From: Streptomyces mangrovi
GTDB taxonomy: Bacteria > Actinomycetota > Actinomycetes > Streptomycetales > Streptomycetaceae
Direction of reading: 5' to 3'
NCBI RefSeq assembly: GCF_900114215.1
Contig: NZ_FOSG01000007.1
Span: forward strand, 186,001-250,000
Length of the DNA: 64,000 nt
Shown here one piece after another: positions 41,815 to 50,363 of this stretch; within the stretch, counting starts at the first letter, position 1, and each line of letters begins with the position of its first letter. A program made the position numbers and the translations under genes. The notes beneath the pieces are model-generated. The model was not told the DNA's origin and ran no database searches. It saw only the letters and a list, made by a program, of their open reading frames with translations.

Positions 41815-43482
41815 ATGGTTCCCTTACGCGGTCGATTACCGCGCCTCCTCGCGGCCGCCGTACTGACGGTCACCGCCTGCGTCACCGCCTCCACCTCCGC
41901 CGCCTCCGCCTCCGCCGGCACGGCCGCCGAGGCCGCACCGGGCAGCCCGGCGCTCACTCCGCCGCTGGGCTGGAACAGCTGGAACAGCTTCGGATGCGGG
42001 ATCACCGAGACACAGGTCCGCGAGGCCGCCGACGCGATGGTGTCCTCGGGCATGCGCGACGCCGGCTACGAGTACGTGGTGGTCGACGACTGCTGGTTCG
42101 ACCCGCAGCGTGACGCGGCCGGCAACCTGCGGGCCAACCCGACCAAGTTCCCCAGCGGGATGAAGGCGCTCGGGGACTACATCCACGGCAAGGGCCTGAA
42201 GTTCGGCATCTACCAGGCCCCCAACGAGAAAACCTGTGCCCAGGGCGTGGGCACCTACCCCGGCTCCACGGGCAGCAAGGGCCACGAGGCCCAGGACGCC
42301 GCCACGTTCGCCTCCTGGGGCGTGGACTACCTCAAGTACGATTGGTGCTCCGGCAGCGGCACCCTCAGCGAGCAGATCGCGCGGTTCACCATCATGCGCG
42401 ACGCCCTGCGCGCCACCGGCCGCCCGATCGTCTACAGCATCAACCCCAACAGCTTCCACGCCCCCACCGGCGACAAGTACGACTGGGGCGAGGTCGCCGA
42501 CCTGTGGCGCACGACCGAGGACCTGCTCGACATCTGGCAGAACAACAACACCAACAGCTACCCGATGGGCGTCGGCAACGTCCTCGACGTCACCGCCCCG
42601 CTCGCCGCGCAGTCGGGCCCGGGTCACTGGAACGACCCCGACATGCTGGTCGTCGGCCGCCCCGGCCTGTCCCTGACCGAGTCCCGCTCCCACTTCGCCC
42701 TGTGGGCTCTCATGAGCGCCCCGCTCATGGCCGGCAACGACATCCGCACCATGTCCGCCGACGTGAGCGCCATCCTGCGCAACCCGCGCCTGCTCGCGGT
42801 GAACCAGGACTCGCTGGGCGCGGGCGGACGCCGAGTCCGCGACGACGGCGCCACCGAGGTGTTCGCCAAGCCCCTGTCCGACGGCTCCGTCGCGGTCGGC
42901 CTGCTCAACCGCGGCGGCAGCAGCACGACCATCACCACCACTGCCGCGCAAGTCGGCCTGTCCGGAGGGCCGTTCACCCTCACCGACCTGTGGACCGGCA
43001 CCACGTCGAGCACCTCCGGCCGGATCTCGGCCAGCATCCCCGCGCACGGCGTCGCCGTGTTCAGGATGAGCGGCGGCAGCCCGCTGGACTCCACCACCGC
43101 ACGCCTGCGCGGTACCGGATCCGGCCGCTGCCTCGACGTGGAGGAAGCCTCCACCGCGGCCGGGACGGCGACGCTGATCTGGGACTGCCACACCGCCGCC
43201 AACCAGCTGTGGACCACCTGGGCCGGAGGCGAGATCCGCGTCTACGGCGACAAGTGCCTGGACGCCTCCGACCGGGGCACCTCCAACGGCACGCCGGTCA
43301 TCGTCTGGCCCTGCAACGGCCAGGACAACCAGAAGTGGACCTTGCAGGCCGACGGGTCGATCCGCAACGTCCACGCCGGGCTGTGCCTGGACGCCGAAGA
43401 GGCGGGAACCGCCAACGGGACCCCGGTCATCCTGTGGACCTGCAACGGCCAGAACAACCAGAAGTGGACCACGCTCCCGTAA
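41815..43482 (+). CDS. Secreted alpha-galactosidase GH27 with ricin-type CBM13
   Basis: 555 residues. Signal peptide, then GH27: LTPPLGWNSWNSFGCGITE, YVVVDDCWFDPQRDAAG, KFGIYQAPNEKTCAQG, VDYLKYDWCSG (nucleophile Asp in KYDWC), DLWRTTEDLLDIW (acid/base region) and GHWNDPDMLVVG. A beta-sandwich follows, then a ricin B-type lectin of three repeats with QxW-like ends (NQLWTTW, NQKWTLQ, NQKWTTL). Removes terminal alpha-galactose from galactomannan or raffinose sugars outside the cell. GGAAGGAA ribosome binding site before ATG. Confidence 0.95.
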   Translation: MVPLRGRLPRLLAAAVLTVTACVTASTSAASASAGTAAEAAPGSPALTPPLGWNSWNSFGCGITETQVREAADAMVSSGMRDAGYEYVVVDDCWFDPQRDAAGNLRANPTKFPSGMKALGDYIHGKGLKFGIYQAPNEKTCAQGVGTYPGSTGSKGHEAQDAATFASWGVDYLKYDWCSGSGTLSEQIARFTIMRDALRATGRPIVYSINPNSFHAPTGDKYDWGEVADLWRTTEDLLDIWQNNNTNSYPMGVGNVLDVTAPLAAQSGPGHWNDPDMLVVGRPGLSLTESRSHFALWALMSAPLMAGNDIRTMSADVSAILRNPRLLAVNQDSLGAGGRRVRDDGATEVFAKPLSDGSVAVGLLNRGGSSTTITTTAAQVGLSGGPFTLTDLWTGTTSSTSGRISASIPAHGVAVFRMSGGSPLDSTTARLRGTGSGRCLDVEEASTAAGTATLIWDCHTAANQLWTTWAGGEIRVYGDKCLDASDRGTSNGTPVIVWPCNGQDNQKWTLQADGSIRNVHAGLCLDAEEAGTANGTPVILWTCNGQNNQKWTTLP

Positions 43483-43507
43483 GCCCCCGCCGGGCCCCTC
43501 GCGCGCG

Positions 43508-44275
43508 CTACGTGCCGTAAGTGTTCCTCCAGCGCGCGCGGTGTTCCCGGTCGCCCTGGCCGGCGCCGTTGACGCCGGCCAGGGCGGGCAGGGAGGCGCC
43601 GTTGTTCCACAGGCCCAGGTGGTCGCGGTGCACGGCGAGGATGCCGTGCTCCACCGCCAGCGCCCGGGACGGAGCGCTGAAGCGCGAGGTCGTCACGAAG
43701 ACGGCCACATCGGCCCCGAAGTGCACCTTCGCTCCCATCAGGTCGCGCATCTCGCGGCTGGCGATGGTGCGGTGCGGCGCGTACCGCTTGCACTGGACGA
43801 CCATCGTGCGGCCGTCCGGCAGCCGGCCGAGCACGTCCGCGCCGTTGTCGTGGGAGCCGCCCACGCGCCGGACCCCGGTGCAGCCGTCGCGGCGGCACAG
43901 CTCGGCCACCAGTTCCTCGAACTCGGTGCCGGACATCGCGTCCACCTCGGCCAGCGTGCGGCGCCCGGCCGCCACCGCGTCCGCCTGCCGCCACTGCCGG
44001 TCCCCGCCCCGGAGGATCCGGTCGGTACGCCACAGCCACCACACCAGGCCGCCGAGACCCGCGGCGACCGCGACCCCCAGGAGGTACGGCCAGACGGCCG
44101 ACCAGGAGGCGGTGAGCAGGAGCAGCACCACCACACCGCCGACGACCGCCGCCCTCTGCCTGGCCTCGCGCCTGCGCCGCGCCGCCGATCCGCGTCCGCG
44201 GCCTCCAGGACCTCTGCGGCTCCCACGACCTTTACGGCCTCCACTGCCTCCACTGCCTCCACTGCGAGCAGCCAT
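43508..44275 (-). CDS. Membrane-anchored Mrr-like restriction endonuclease-fold protein
   Basis: 255 residues. A Gly/Ser/Arg-rich basic N-terminus (encoded partly by a 9-bp repeat at 44237-44270) leads to two adjacent hydrophobic segments (VVGGVVVLLLLTASW and YLLGVAVAAGLGGLVWWLW). The Mrr_cat nuclease follows: LAEVDAMSGTEFEELVAELC, GGSHDNGADVLG and MVVQCKRYAP (the D...QxK catalytic set). The C-terminal region is variable. Such proteins cut modified DNA or serve unknown membrane roles. Convergent with the alpha-galactosidase gene. Confidence 0.87.
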   Translation of the reverse strand: MAARSGGSGGSGGRKGRGSRRGPGGRGRGSAARRRREARQRAAVVGGVVVLLLLTASWSAVWPYLLGVAVAAGLGGLVWWLWRTDRILRGGDRQWRQADAVAAGRRTLAEVDAMSGTEFEELVAELCRRDGCTGVRRVGGSHDNGADVLGRLPDGRTMVVQCKRYAPHRTIASREMRDLMGAKVHFGADVAVFVTTSRFSAPSRALAVEHGILAVHRDHLGLWNNGASLPALAGVNGAGQGDREHRARWRNTYGT

Positions 44276-44556
44276 CCCCGGCCCCCTCTCCCCTCACGTT
44301 TCGCGCAGCAGTCTGGGCAGCGGGGAGGCGGGGGCGGTAGGGCGCCCTTCGGACATGGCCGGAAAACCATGCGGCGCCCGGGTGGACGCGGAGGCGCTCG
44401 CGCCGGAGACGGCGCGGTGACACCGTGCACGCCGAGGAGAGGGGCTGCCGGGCACGGCCGGAACGGACCCGCTCGGCCCAACGGGCCGTGGCGCCATGCC
44501 AGGCGCCCTGCGACCCTGGGGGGCGGACCGCCGGAACGAGGGAGAGGGGCGAGATC

Positions 44557-45195
44557 ATGAGCGAGACGATCGCGGGCGTACGCGTCCCGGACAGCGCCAT
44601 GGCGCGGGAGGCGACCGAACTGGTCCGTGAGGCGGCCTCGCCGCTGCTGTTCGACCACTCCCGGCGCGTGTTCCTCTGGGGCGCGCTGCGCGGGCGCGAA
44701 CAGGGGCTGCGGTTCGATCCGGAGCTGCTGTACGTCGGGGCGATGTTCCACGACCTGGGGCTGACCGAGCGGTTCCGCCGCACCGACCAGCGCTTCGAGA
44801 TCGACGGCGCCGACGAGGCGCGGCGGTTCCTGCACGCCCACGGCGTCACCGGCGAGGAGGCCGACCGGGTCTGGACGGCGATCGCCCTGCACACCACGCC
44901 GGAGATCCCGCTGCACATGGCCCCTGAGATCGCCCTGGTCACCCGGGGGGTGGAGCTGGACGTGCTGGGCATCGGCTACCGCGCGGTCTCCGAGGAGGAG
45001 CGTGCGGCCGTGGTGGAGGCCCACCCCCGCCCGGACTTCAAGGACCGGATCCTGGCCGCGTTCACCGAGGGGATCAAGGACCGTCCCGAGACGACGTTCG
45101 GCAACGTCAAGGCCGATGTGCTCGCCCACTACGTGCCCGGATTCGTCCGCGGCGACTTCGTCGAGGTCATCAAGGACTCCCCCTGGCCCGAGTAG
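44557..45195 (+). CDS. HD-domain phosphohydrolase
   Basis: 212 residues. LLFDHSRRVFLWG and YVGAMFHDLGLTERF give the H...HD metal site; WTAIALHTTPEIPLHMAPEI supplies the second His pair and VELDVLGIG the final Asp. This is the small cytoplasmic HD family related to diguanylate/nitrilase-adjacent HD proteins of Streptomyces; the substrate is unknown. Start ATG 44557 follows GAGGGAGAGGGG. Stands alone; the upstream 280 bases have no gene. Confidence 0.88.
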   Translation: MSETIAGVRVPDSAMAREATELVREAASPLLFDHSRRVFLWGALRGREQGLRFDPELLYVGAMFHDLGLTERFRRTDQRFEIDGADEARRFLHAHGVTGEEADRVWTAIALHTTPEIPLHMAPEIALVTRGVELDVLGIGYRAVSEEERAAVVEAHPRPDFKDRILAAFTEGIKDRPETTFGNVKADVLAHYVPGFVRGDFVEVIKDSPWPE

Positions 45196-45604
45196 CCTCC
45201 GTCCCTCGACCGAGGATGCGACGAGGGCCGGCCGCTGCCGTGAGCGCGGCGGGCCTGCAGGTCCTGGTCCTGCCCGGAGTGCAGGGTCAGGGCCGGCCCC
45301 GTCGGCTCAGTCCCGTCGCGGCCGCCGGGAGCGACCGATCGTGCCCTGACCGCCCTGCTTGCCGATCGCGCCGCGGACCTTGTGTCCGCAACCGGCTTAT
45401 GGACAGCGTCCGGGCGGCCCTGTGCCGCCCCGTTCCGGCACGGCACAGGGCCGCCGCAGGAGTGTGACCGGCGCCGGTTCACCTCGCGAACGCGCCGGTC
45501 ACGCGCGTGCGGCGGTCTGGGCGGGTGCTTGTGCCCGGAGTCGTCGACAAGTGATCGACGTTTGAACCACATGCACCTTTTTCGAAGTTCCACGGTTTCA
45601 AGTA
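45196..45604. other. Intergenic region upstream of GH81 gene
   Basis: About 400 bases without a supportable gene. Contains several short GC-rich inverted repeats (for example GTGACCGGCGCCGGTTCAC near 45462-45482) that could end the HD-gene transcript. Confidence 0.35.
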
Positions 45605-45659
45605 TTGACCGTGCACTGTCACGTCTCTACGTTGTCGCCACTTGTTGAGAGCGCTCTCA
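45605..45659 (+). promoter_or_regulatory. Promoter and LacI-type operator of the GH81 gene
   Basis: TTGACC (45605-45610), 17 bases, then TACGTT (45628-45633) form a sigma-70-like promoter. The perfect palindrome TGAGAGCGCTCTCA (45646-45659) lies just past the expected transcription start, in the CebR-like class (TGGGAGCGCTCCCA). A LacI-family repressor answering to beta-glucan sugars is the likely ligand sensor; the regulator is not in this window. Confidence 0.75.
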
Positions 45660-45673
45660 GAGAAAGGGTGTTC

Positions 45674-48600
45674 ATGAGATTCCTCAGACGTCTCGCCATG
45701 CTGTCGGCGGCCTCGGTGGCCGCGACGGGCCTGGCGGCGACCACCGGTGCCGGCGTGGCCCACGCCGGCACCGTCGAGGTGGGCAAGGGCAGTTACAGCG
45801 ATGTCCGCCCGGCGGGAAGGCAGGGACCCTCCAACAGCGGCGGCCAGGCCGTCAAGCCGAAGGTCACCCCGGCCATGGCGGACAAGCCGGTGCCGACCAA
45901 CGACTGGTGGTCCTCGCTGGCCTTCCAGCGGTTCTCCGCCAACCCGTGGTCGGAGAACATGTACGGCCACCCCCTCACCTACAAGGCCGTCTCCGGCGGC
46001 CTGGAGGTCGGCTACCCGACCGACCACCAGATCGTGGGGGAGGGACGCCAGTACGAGTTCCCCCACGAGGCGGAGCTGACCCTCGGCATCGCCGGCCTCG
46101 ACTCCCCCGACGCCAAGGCGGACGGATGGAGCGACTGGACCGTCAGCCCCTACTGGTCCGACGGCTCCCGCACCCTGCGCACCACCATCGGCCACGGCCT
46201 GCCGTACGTGTACGCCCAGGGCAGCGGCGGCGCGGCACAGATCACCGCGGCAAACACGCCGACCGTCTTCGCCGACGACGGCAACGTGCTCGGCATCACC
46301 GTCTCCGGCCACCACTACGCACTGTTCGCCCCCTCCGGCAGCGACTGGACGGTCTCCGGCAGCCGGATCCGCGCGGACCTGGGCGGCAGGGACTACTTCT
46401 CGCTGGCCGTCCTGCCCGGCCGGGACGCACTGGCGACGTACGAGAGGTACGCCTTCAGCTTCGTCACCGGCTCGAAAGTGGACTGGAGCTACGACGAGGG
46501 CGCCGGCGAGGTGAAGGCGACCTACACCCTTGCCACCGAGGCGATGGAGGGCGACGAGACCGGCACCCTCCAGGCCCTCTACCGCCACCAGTGGCTGCAC
46601 ACCTCCGACGCCCTGACCGCCCACAGCTACGTCTCCTCGCGCGGTGAGATGAAGGTCCGCGAGGGGAAGTCCTTCACCACCGTCCAGAAGGTCAACGGCG
46701 TGCTGCCCGGCCTGCCCGCCGCGCAGGGCGTGGACAAGGCCAGGCTGAAGACGTACATCAACGACGTGCTGACACAGGGCGACCCGTTCAGCGGCGCCAC
46801 CGACACCTACTGGACCGGCAAGGCACTGGGCAAACTCGCCCAACTGGTGCCGATCGCCGACCAGATCGGCGAGACCGCCGACCGCGACAAGCTCCTGGAC
46901 CTGATCAAGGGACGCATGGAGGAGTGGTTCACCGTCGGCGGCCCGTCGGAGTTCTCCTACGACAAGGACTGGCGCACCCTCATCGGCTACCCCGCCTCCT
47001 ACGGAAGCGACCAGGAGCTCAACGACCACCACTTCCACTACTCGTACTACGTGATGGCAGCCGCCATCGTGGCGCAGTATGACCCGCGGTGGGCCGCCGA
47101 CTCCGAATGGGGCGGCATGGTCGAGGAGCTGATCAGGGACGCCGCCAACCCGGCCAGGAGCGACGAGGAGTACCCGTTCCTGCGCGGCTTCGACGTCTAC
47201 GCCGGCCACAGCTGGGCCGCCGGCCACTCCGCCTTCGCCGCCGGCAACAACCAGGAGTCGTCCTCGGAGTCGGTCAACCTCAGCGCGGGGCTGATCCTGT
47301 GGGGCTCGGCCATGGGTGACAAGGCACTGCGCGACCAGGGCGTCTACATGATGACGACCGAGTCGGAGTCGATCGCGCAGTACTGGTTCGACGCCGACCA
47401 GGAGGTCTACCCCGAGGACTTCACCCACGACGTCGTGGGCATGGTCTGGGGCAGCGGCGGCGCCTACGCCACCTGGTGGACGGCCAACCCCGAGGAGATC
47501 CACGGCATCAACTTCCTTCCGGTGACCGGTGGTTCGCTGCATCTGGCGCGTGAGAAGGAGATGCTGCGCCGCAGCGTGGCCGAGATGGAGGAGGAGAACG
47601 GCGGCCCGGCCGTGGAGTGGCGGGACGTCTTCTGGGAGGTCCAGGCGCTCTACGACCCCGCCGGGGCCATGCGGTACTGGAACCAGTGGAACGGCGGCTA
47701 CGTCCCCGAGGCCGGCGAGACCAAGGCCCACACCTACCACTGGATCGCCACGATGGACTCCATCGGCGCACCCGACATGACCGTCACCGCCAACACGCCC
47801 ACCGCCGTGGCCTTCGAGAAGGACGGCACCAGGACCTACGCCGCGCACAACCACGGCGAGCGGGAGTGCTCGGTGCTGTTCTCCGACGGCGGCGTCCTGA
47901 ACGTCCCGGCGAAGTCCACCGCCTCCGGGGCGGGCGACGACACACCGCTCGACACCCTCTGCGGCGACGGCGGCGGCACCCCGCCGCCGCCGGACGACGA
48001 CAGGCCCGGCGCGCCCGGTACCCCGCAGGCGAGCGACGTCACCGACGGCTCGGTCACGCTGAACTGGACCGCCGCGACCGACGACAACGGCATCAGGAAC
48101 TACGACGTCCTGCGCGGCGGATCGAGGATCGCCACGGTCACCGGCACCACGTACACCGACACCGGGCTGTCCTCCGGCACGGAGTACATCTACAGCGTCA
48201 GGGCCCGTGACACCGCGGGCCAGACCGGTCCGGCGAGCGGGCCGGTGACCGTCACCACCACCGGTACCCCTCCCCCGCCGTACGTCGAGGGCGACACCTT
48301 CTATCTGCGGTCGGGCGGTGAGCTGGCCACCGAGGCGGCCTCGTCACCCTCCGCCGACACCATCGAGCCGGCCGGCGGGACGAACAACGACGGCACGCCG
48401 AAGAACCCGCTCGTATACGAGGTGGAGAACGTCAAGGGCGCCCTGAAGCCGGGGTCGGCCACGGTCTTCACCTTCAACGTGGACGCCGGCACCGCCGTCG
48501 GTCACGCCCAGCAGGCCAGGGTCTCCTACGATCTGACCGGCGACGGCACGTTCGACCGCGTCGAGACGTTCCGCTACTTCGCCACGGACCCGATCCCCGG

Positions 48601-48766
48601 CTGGGAGGAGTACTCCTCGGCCCGGCAGGGGCTGCACTCCTCCTCGGGCGAGCTGGGCGACCTGGACGGCGGGACCGTCCGCGTCGAGGTCTGGAGCGCC
48701 CTGGGCAATGGCCCGTCCACCATCCAGGTGGGCTCGGGCTCCGTCCTGACCATCCCCTTCGCCTGA
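45674..48766 (+). CDS. Secreted endo-beta-1,3-glucanase GH81 with FN3 and C-terminal glucan-binding domain
   Basis: 1030 residues. Signal peptide, then GH81 with VPTNDWWSSLAFQRFSANPW, GSDQELNDHHFHYSYYV, GHSWAAGHSAF and GNNQESSSESVNLSAG (the catalytic Glu region). A Pro-rich linker leads to a fibronectin III domain (PGTPQASDVTDGSVTLNW) and a C-terminal domain (YLRSGGELATEA to VGSGSVLTIPF) like CBM56. It degrades beta-1,3-glucan, for example of fungal walls. AGAAAGGG ribosome binding site. A 17-base tandem duplication spans the stop codon. Confidence 0.93.
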   Translation: MRFLRRLAMLSAASVAATGLAATTGAGVAHAGTVEVGKGSYSDVRPAGRQGPSNSGGQAVKPKVTPAMADKPVPTNDWWSSLAFQRFSANPWSENMYGHPLTYKAVSGGLEVGYPTDHQIVGEGRQYEFPHEAELTLGIAGLDSPDAKADGWSDWTVSPYWSDGSRTLRTTIGHGLPYVYAQGSGGAAQITAANTPTVFADDGNVLGITVSGHHYALFAPSGSDWTVSGSRIRADLGGRDYFSLAVLPGRDALATYERYAFSFVTGSKVDWSYDEGAGEVKATYTLATEAMEGDETGTLQALYRHQWLHTSDALTAHSYVSSRGEMKVREGKSFTTVQKVNGVLPGLPAAQGVDKARLKTYINDVLTQGDPFSGATDTYWTGKALGKLAQLVPIADQIGETADRDKLLDLIKGRMEEWFTVGGPSEFSYDKDWRTLIGYPASYGSDQELNDHHFHYSYYVMAAAIVAQYDPRWAADSEWGGMVEELIRDAANPARSDEEYPFLRGFDVYAGHSWAAGHSAFAAGNNQESSSESVNLSAGLILWGSAMGDKALRDQGVYMMTTESESIAQYWFDADQEVYPEDFTHDVVGMVWGSGGAYATWWTANPEEIHGINFLPVTGGSLHLAREKEMLRRSVAEMEEENGGPAVEWRDVFWEVQALYDPAGAMRYWNQWNGGYVPEAGETKAHTYHWIATMDSIGAPDMTVTANTPTAVAFEKDGTRTYAAHNHGERECSVLFSDGGVLNVPAKSTASGAGDDTPLDTLCGDGGGTPPPPDDDRPGAPGTPQASDVTDGSVTLNWTAATDDNGIRNYDVLRGGSRIATVTGTTYTDTGLSSGTEYIYSVRARDTAGQTGPASGPVTVTTTGTPPPPYVEGDTFYLRSGGELATEAASSPSADTIEPAGGTNNDGTPKNPLVYEVENVKGALKPGSATVFTFNVDAGTAVGHAQQARVSYDLTGDGTFDRVETFRYFATDPIPGWEEYSSARQGLHSSSGELGDLDGGTVRVEVWSALGNGPSTIQVGSGSVLTIPFA

Positions 48767-48780
48767 CCATCCCCTTCGCC
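48747..48780 (+). repeat. 17-bp tandem duplication across GH81 stop codon
   Basis: TGACCATCCCCTTCGCC occurs twice in direct succession (48747-48763, 48764-48780). The TGA that begins the second copy is the stop codon of the GH81 gene, so the duplication has not altered the protein before it. Confidence 0.9.
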
Positions 48781-48808
48781 TGACCGCCGGCCGCTGACGC
48801 TCACCGGC

Positions 48809-48853
48809 CGCCCGGTGGCGCGGCGCGCCCCTCACGCGCCGCACCACCGGGCG
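48809..48853 (+). terminator. Hairpin terminator after GH81 gene
   Basis: 19-base arms CGCCCGGTGGCGCGGCGCG (48809-48827) and 48835-48853, one mismatch, seven-base loop. Confidence 0.8.
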
Positions 48854-48965
48854 AACGGAGAAGAGGGAGCGCGGTCGGCCGTACGACGTGGCGGGGCCCG
48901 GGAGTCGTATCCAGCTCCCGGGCCCCTGGGGATGCCACCCAATTGCGCACGCCGGCGGCGTTTAA

Positions 48966-49082
48966 GAGGACGGATCAGTCATCATGCCGTCGTGTTCTGC
49001 CTTTGAACTACCGCACCACGGAAGAGGTGCAGGCGAGAGTCGAACTCGCACCCGACGGCGTTCGTCCGTCCCCGGTCGATCC
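48966..49082 (-). ncRNA. Circularly permuted tRNA-like RNA 2 (Y RNA/YrlA-like candidate)
   Basis: Reading the minus strand, a T-arm GCGAG-TTCGACT-CTCGC (49049-49033) and acceptor strand CTGCACC (49032-49026) come first. An eight-base cap follows, then the matching 5' acceptor GGTGCGG (49017-49011), TA, and a D-arm GTTC-AAAGGCA-GAAC. The order is therefore 3' half before 5' half. The outer parts pair: GCCGTC with GACGGC as anticodon-type stem, and GGACGGA (49071-49065) with TCCGTCC (48974-48968), so leader and trailer close a long stem. YrlA-type bacterial Y RNAs have this layout: a tRNA mimic capped at the acceptor, on a stem made from both ends. Identity as a Y RNA is inference. Confidence 0.6.
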
Positions 49083-49098
49083 GGCGATCGGCGGCGAT

Positions 49099-49244
49099 GC
49101 TGAGACTGGAGCGAGAGTCTGAGATTGACCACGGCTGCCTCTGCCATGTTGGGCTACCCCGGCCCGTTGGTAGTACTGCTGTGCCGGGGGAAGGACTCGA
49201 ACCTTCACTGTCACCGCTTCTTCAGGCTGAACTTCAGTGTCAGC
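49099..49244 (-). ncRNA. Circularly permuted tRNA-like RNA 1 (Y RNA/YrlA-like candidate)
   Basis: Same plan as the neighbour. On the minus strand a T-arm GAAGG-TTCGAGT-CCTTC (49206-49190) and acceptor CCCCGGC plus A (49189-49182) come first, then an 18-base cap, then GCCGGGG (49163-49157, seven perfect pairs with the acceptor), TA, and a D-arm with GCC/GGC. The leader GCTGACACTGAAG (49244-49232) pairs 11 of 13 with trailer CTCCAGTCTCAGC (49111-49099), closing a long stem. A normal anticodon loop cannot be drawn. It lies 100 bases past the stop of the conserved gene at 49347-50078, on the same strand, so it could be processed from that transcript. Confidence 0.6.
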
Positions 49245-49346
49245 TTGCGCTCCTCACGCGAACCGGTCCTCATTCCGGCCCGCGCCTGGTCGCGCACCCC
49301 CGCGCTCGCACGCGGGGGCGATCATGGATGCTACCCGCGGCCGGCG

Positions 49347-50078
49347 TCAGCCGAACAGGTAGCCGAACACCGCGTCGCCGACCCGCCGGTCGGTGACCTC
49401 CGCGCCGTTGGCCTCCTCGCGGGCGAACTTCACGGCCTGCTGGAGCTTCTCGACCCGCTCCACCAGCTCGTTGACCCGCCGGGCCGGAAGCGCTCCGGAG
49501 AACTTCACGGTCGTCCAGTACCCGATGGGCACGTCCTCGTAGTACACCTCGACCTGCGCCGGGTGCTTGTCCGTCGCCTCCGCCTTGACGTGGTTGCGGG
49601 GGACCTTCTTGGTGCGGATCGTGCGGACCGGGTCCGTCTTCCACCAGTCCGTGGACGGGTCCTGCGACCAGGACTCGGCAGCGTCGAGCGTGGGGAGCTT
49701 CCTGACGAAGGTGTGCAGGTCGGTGAGCTGCTTCTCCAGGAACAGCAGATAGCTGACGGGGGCGTCGGCGACGATCGTCCGCCCGTCGACGGTGACGTCG
49801 GCGCGGGCCGCGCAGTTCGCCCAGTCCTTGGTGGCGGTCACGTCGAACAGCCGGGTCAGCGACGCGGACATCTCCCGCAGCACGTCCTCCGCCTGCACCT
49901 GCACCCGCGTGGACTCGGGCGGCAGCTGCTCGCCCTCCTCGTCCTTGGGCTGGTACGTGCGCGAGATGCCCGCCAGCAGCGCCGGCTTCTGCACCTTGTG
50001 GTGCGCCGCGGTGATGTCCTGGAGCGCCTTGCTCTTGACACCCTTCTCGACCGCGATGATCTGGTTCAGCTTCGCCAC
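49347..50078 (-). CDS. Conserved actinobacterial hypothetical protein upstream of permuted tRNA-like RNAs
   Basis: 243 residues from GTG 50078 (GGGGGA upstream). Highly conserved in Streptomyces as far as I recall (possibly DUF7873). Blocks: LNQIIAVEKGVKSKALQDIT, GISRTYQPKDEEGEQLPPES, LFDVTATKDWANCAARADV, FLEKQLTDLHTFVRKLPTLD, IRTKKVPRNHVKAEATDKHP and a C-terminal VGDAVFGYLFG. Coiled, charged protein without signal peptide, membrane segment or enzyme motif. The basic segment TKKVPRNHVKAEATDKHPAQ could bind nucleic acid. Two tRNA-like RNAs follow on the same strand. Confidence 0.82.
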   Translation of the reverse strand: MAKLNQIIAVEKGVKSKALQDITAAHHKVQKPALLAGISRTYQPKDEEGEQLPPESTRVQVQAEDVLREMSASLTRLFDVTATKDWANCAARADVTVDGRTIVADAPVSYLLFLEKQLTDLHTFVRKLPTLDAAESWSQDPSTDWWKTDPVRTIRTKKVPRNHVKAEATDKHPAQVEVYYEDVPIGYWTTVKFSGALPARRVNELVERVEKLQQAVKFAREEANGAEVTDRRVGDAVFGYLFG

Positions 50079-50363
50079 GTCGGGTCCCCCTTCGAACAGG
50101 CAGGAACGTACCCCACCGGCCCGCACACCCGCACGTCTTTATCGCCGCGCCCTGGGCTCCGGCCCCGCCCGGAACCATCGGCGGGCACTTCCCCGTCCGG
50201 GCGGGAGGACGGAAGGGCGCGGCAGGTGCTCGCGTGATCCGCCTGTCCGGGCGGAGGGCGGCGACCGCGGAGTCGTCTCGCAGGCAGGCGCCGCTTCCAC
50301 CGGTGAGAGGCCCGCTGTTAGGGTGCGGTGCCGCGCGGGGCGGAGCAGGGCGGGGGAGCCAGG

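Noticed and set aside
44425..44556. N-terminal extension of the HD protein
   Set aside because: The upstream in-frame residues are low-complexity; ATG 44557 has a strong ribosome binding site.
49099..49244. Ordinary tRNA gene
   Set aside because: T-arm and 3' acceptor precede the 5' acceptor and D-arm, so a linear tRNA cannot fold; the permuted arrangement explains all pairs.
49099..49250. tmRNA (including two-piece permuted type)
   Set aside because: No tag-peptide reading frame ending in Ala-Ala and no resemblance of the acceptor domain to tmRNA.
48962..49396. Short frames over 48.96-49.4 kb (for example one containing GEGLEPSLSPLL)
   Set aside because: Translations of tRNA-like DNA; the T-arm sequence produces such peptides. 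Replaced by the ncRNA features.
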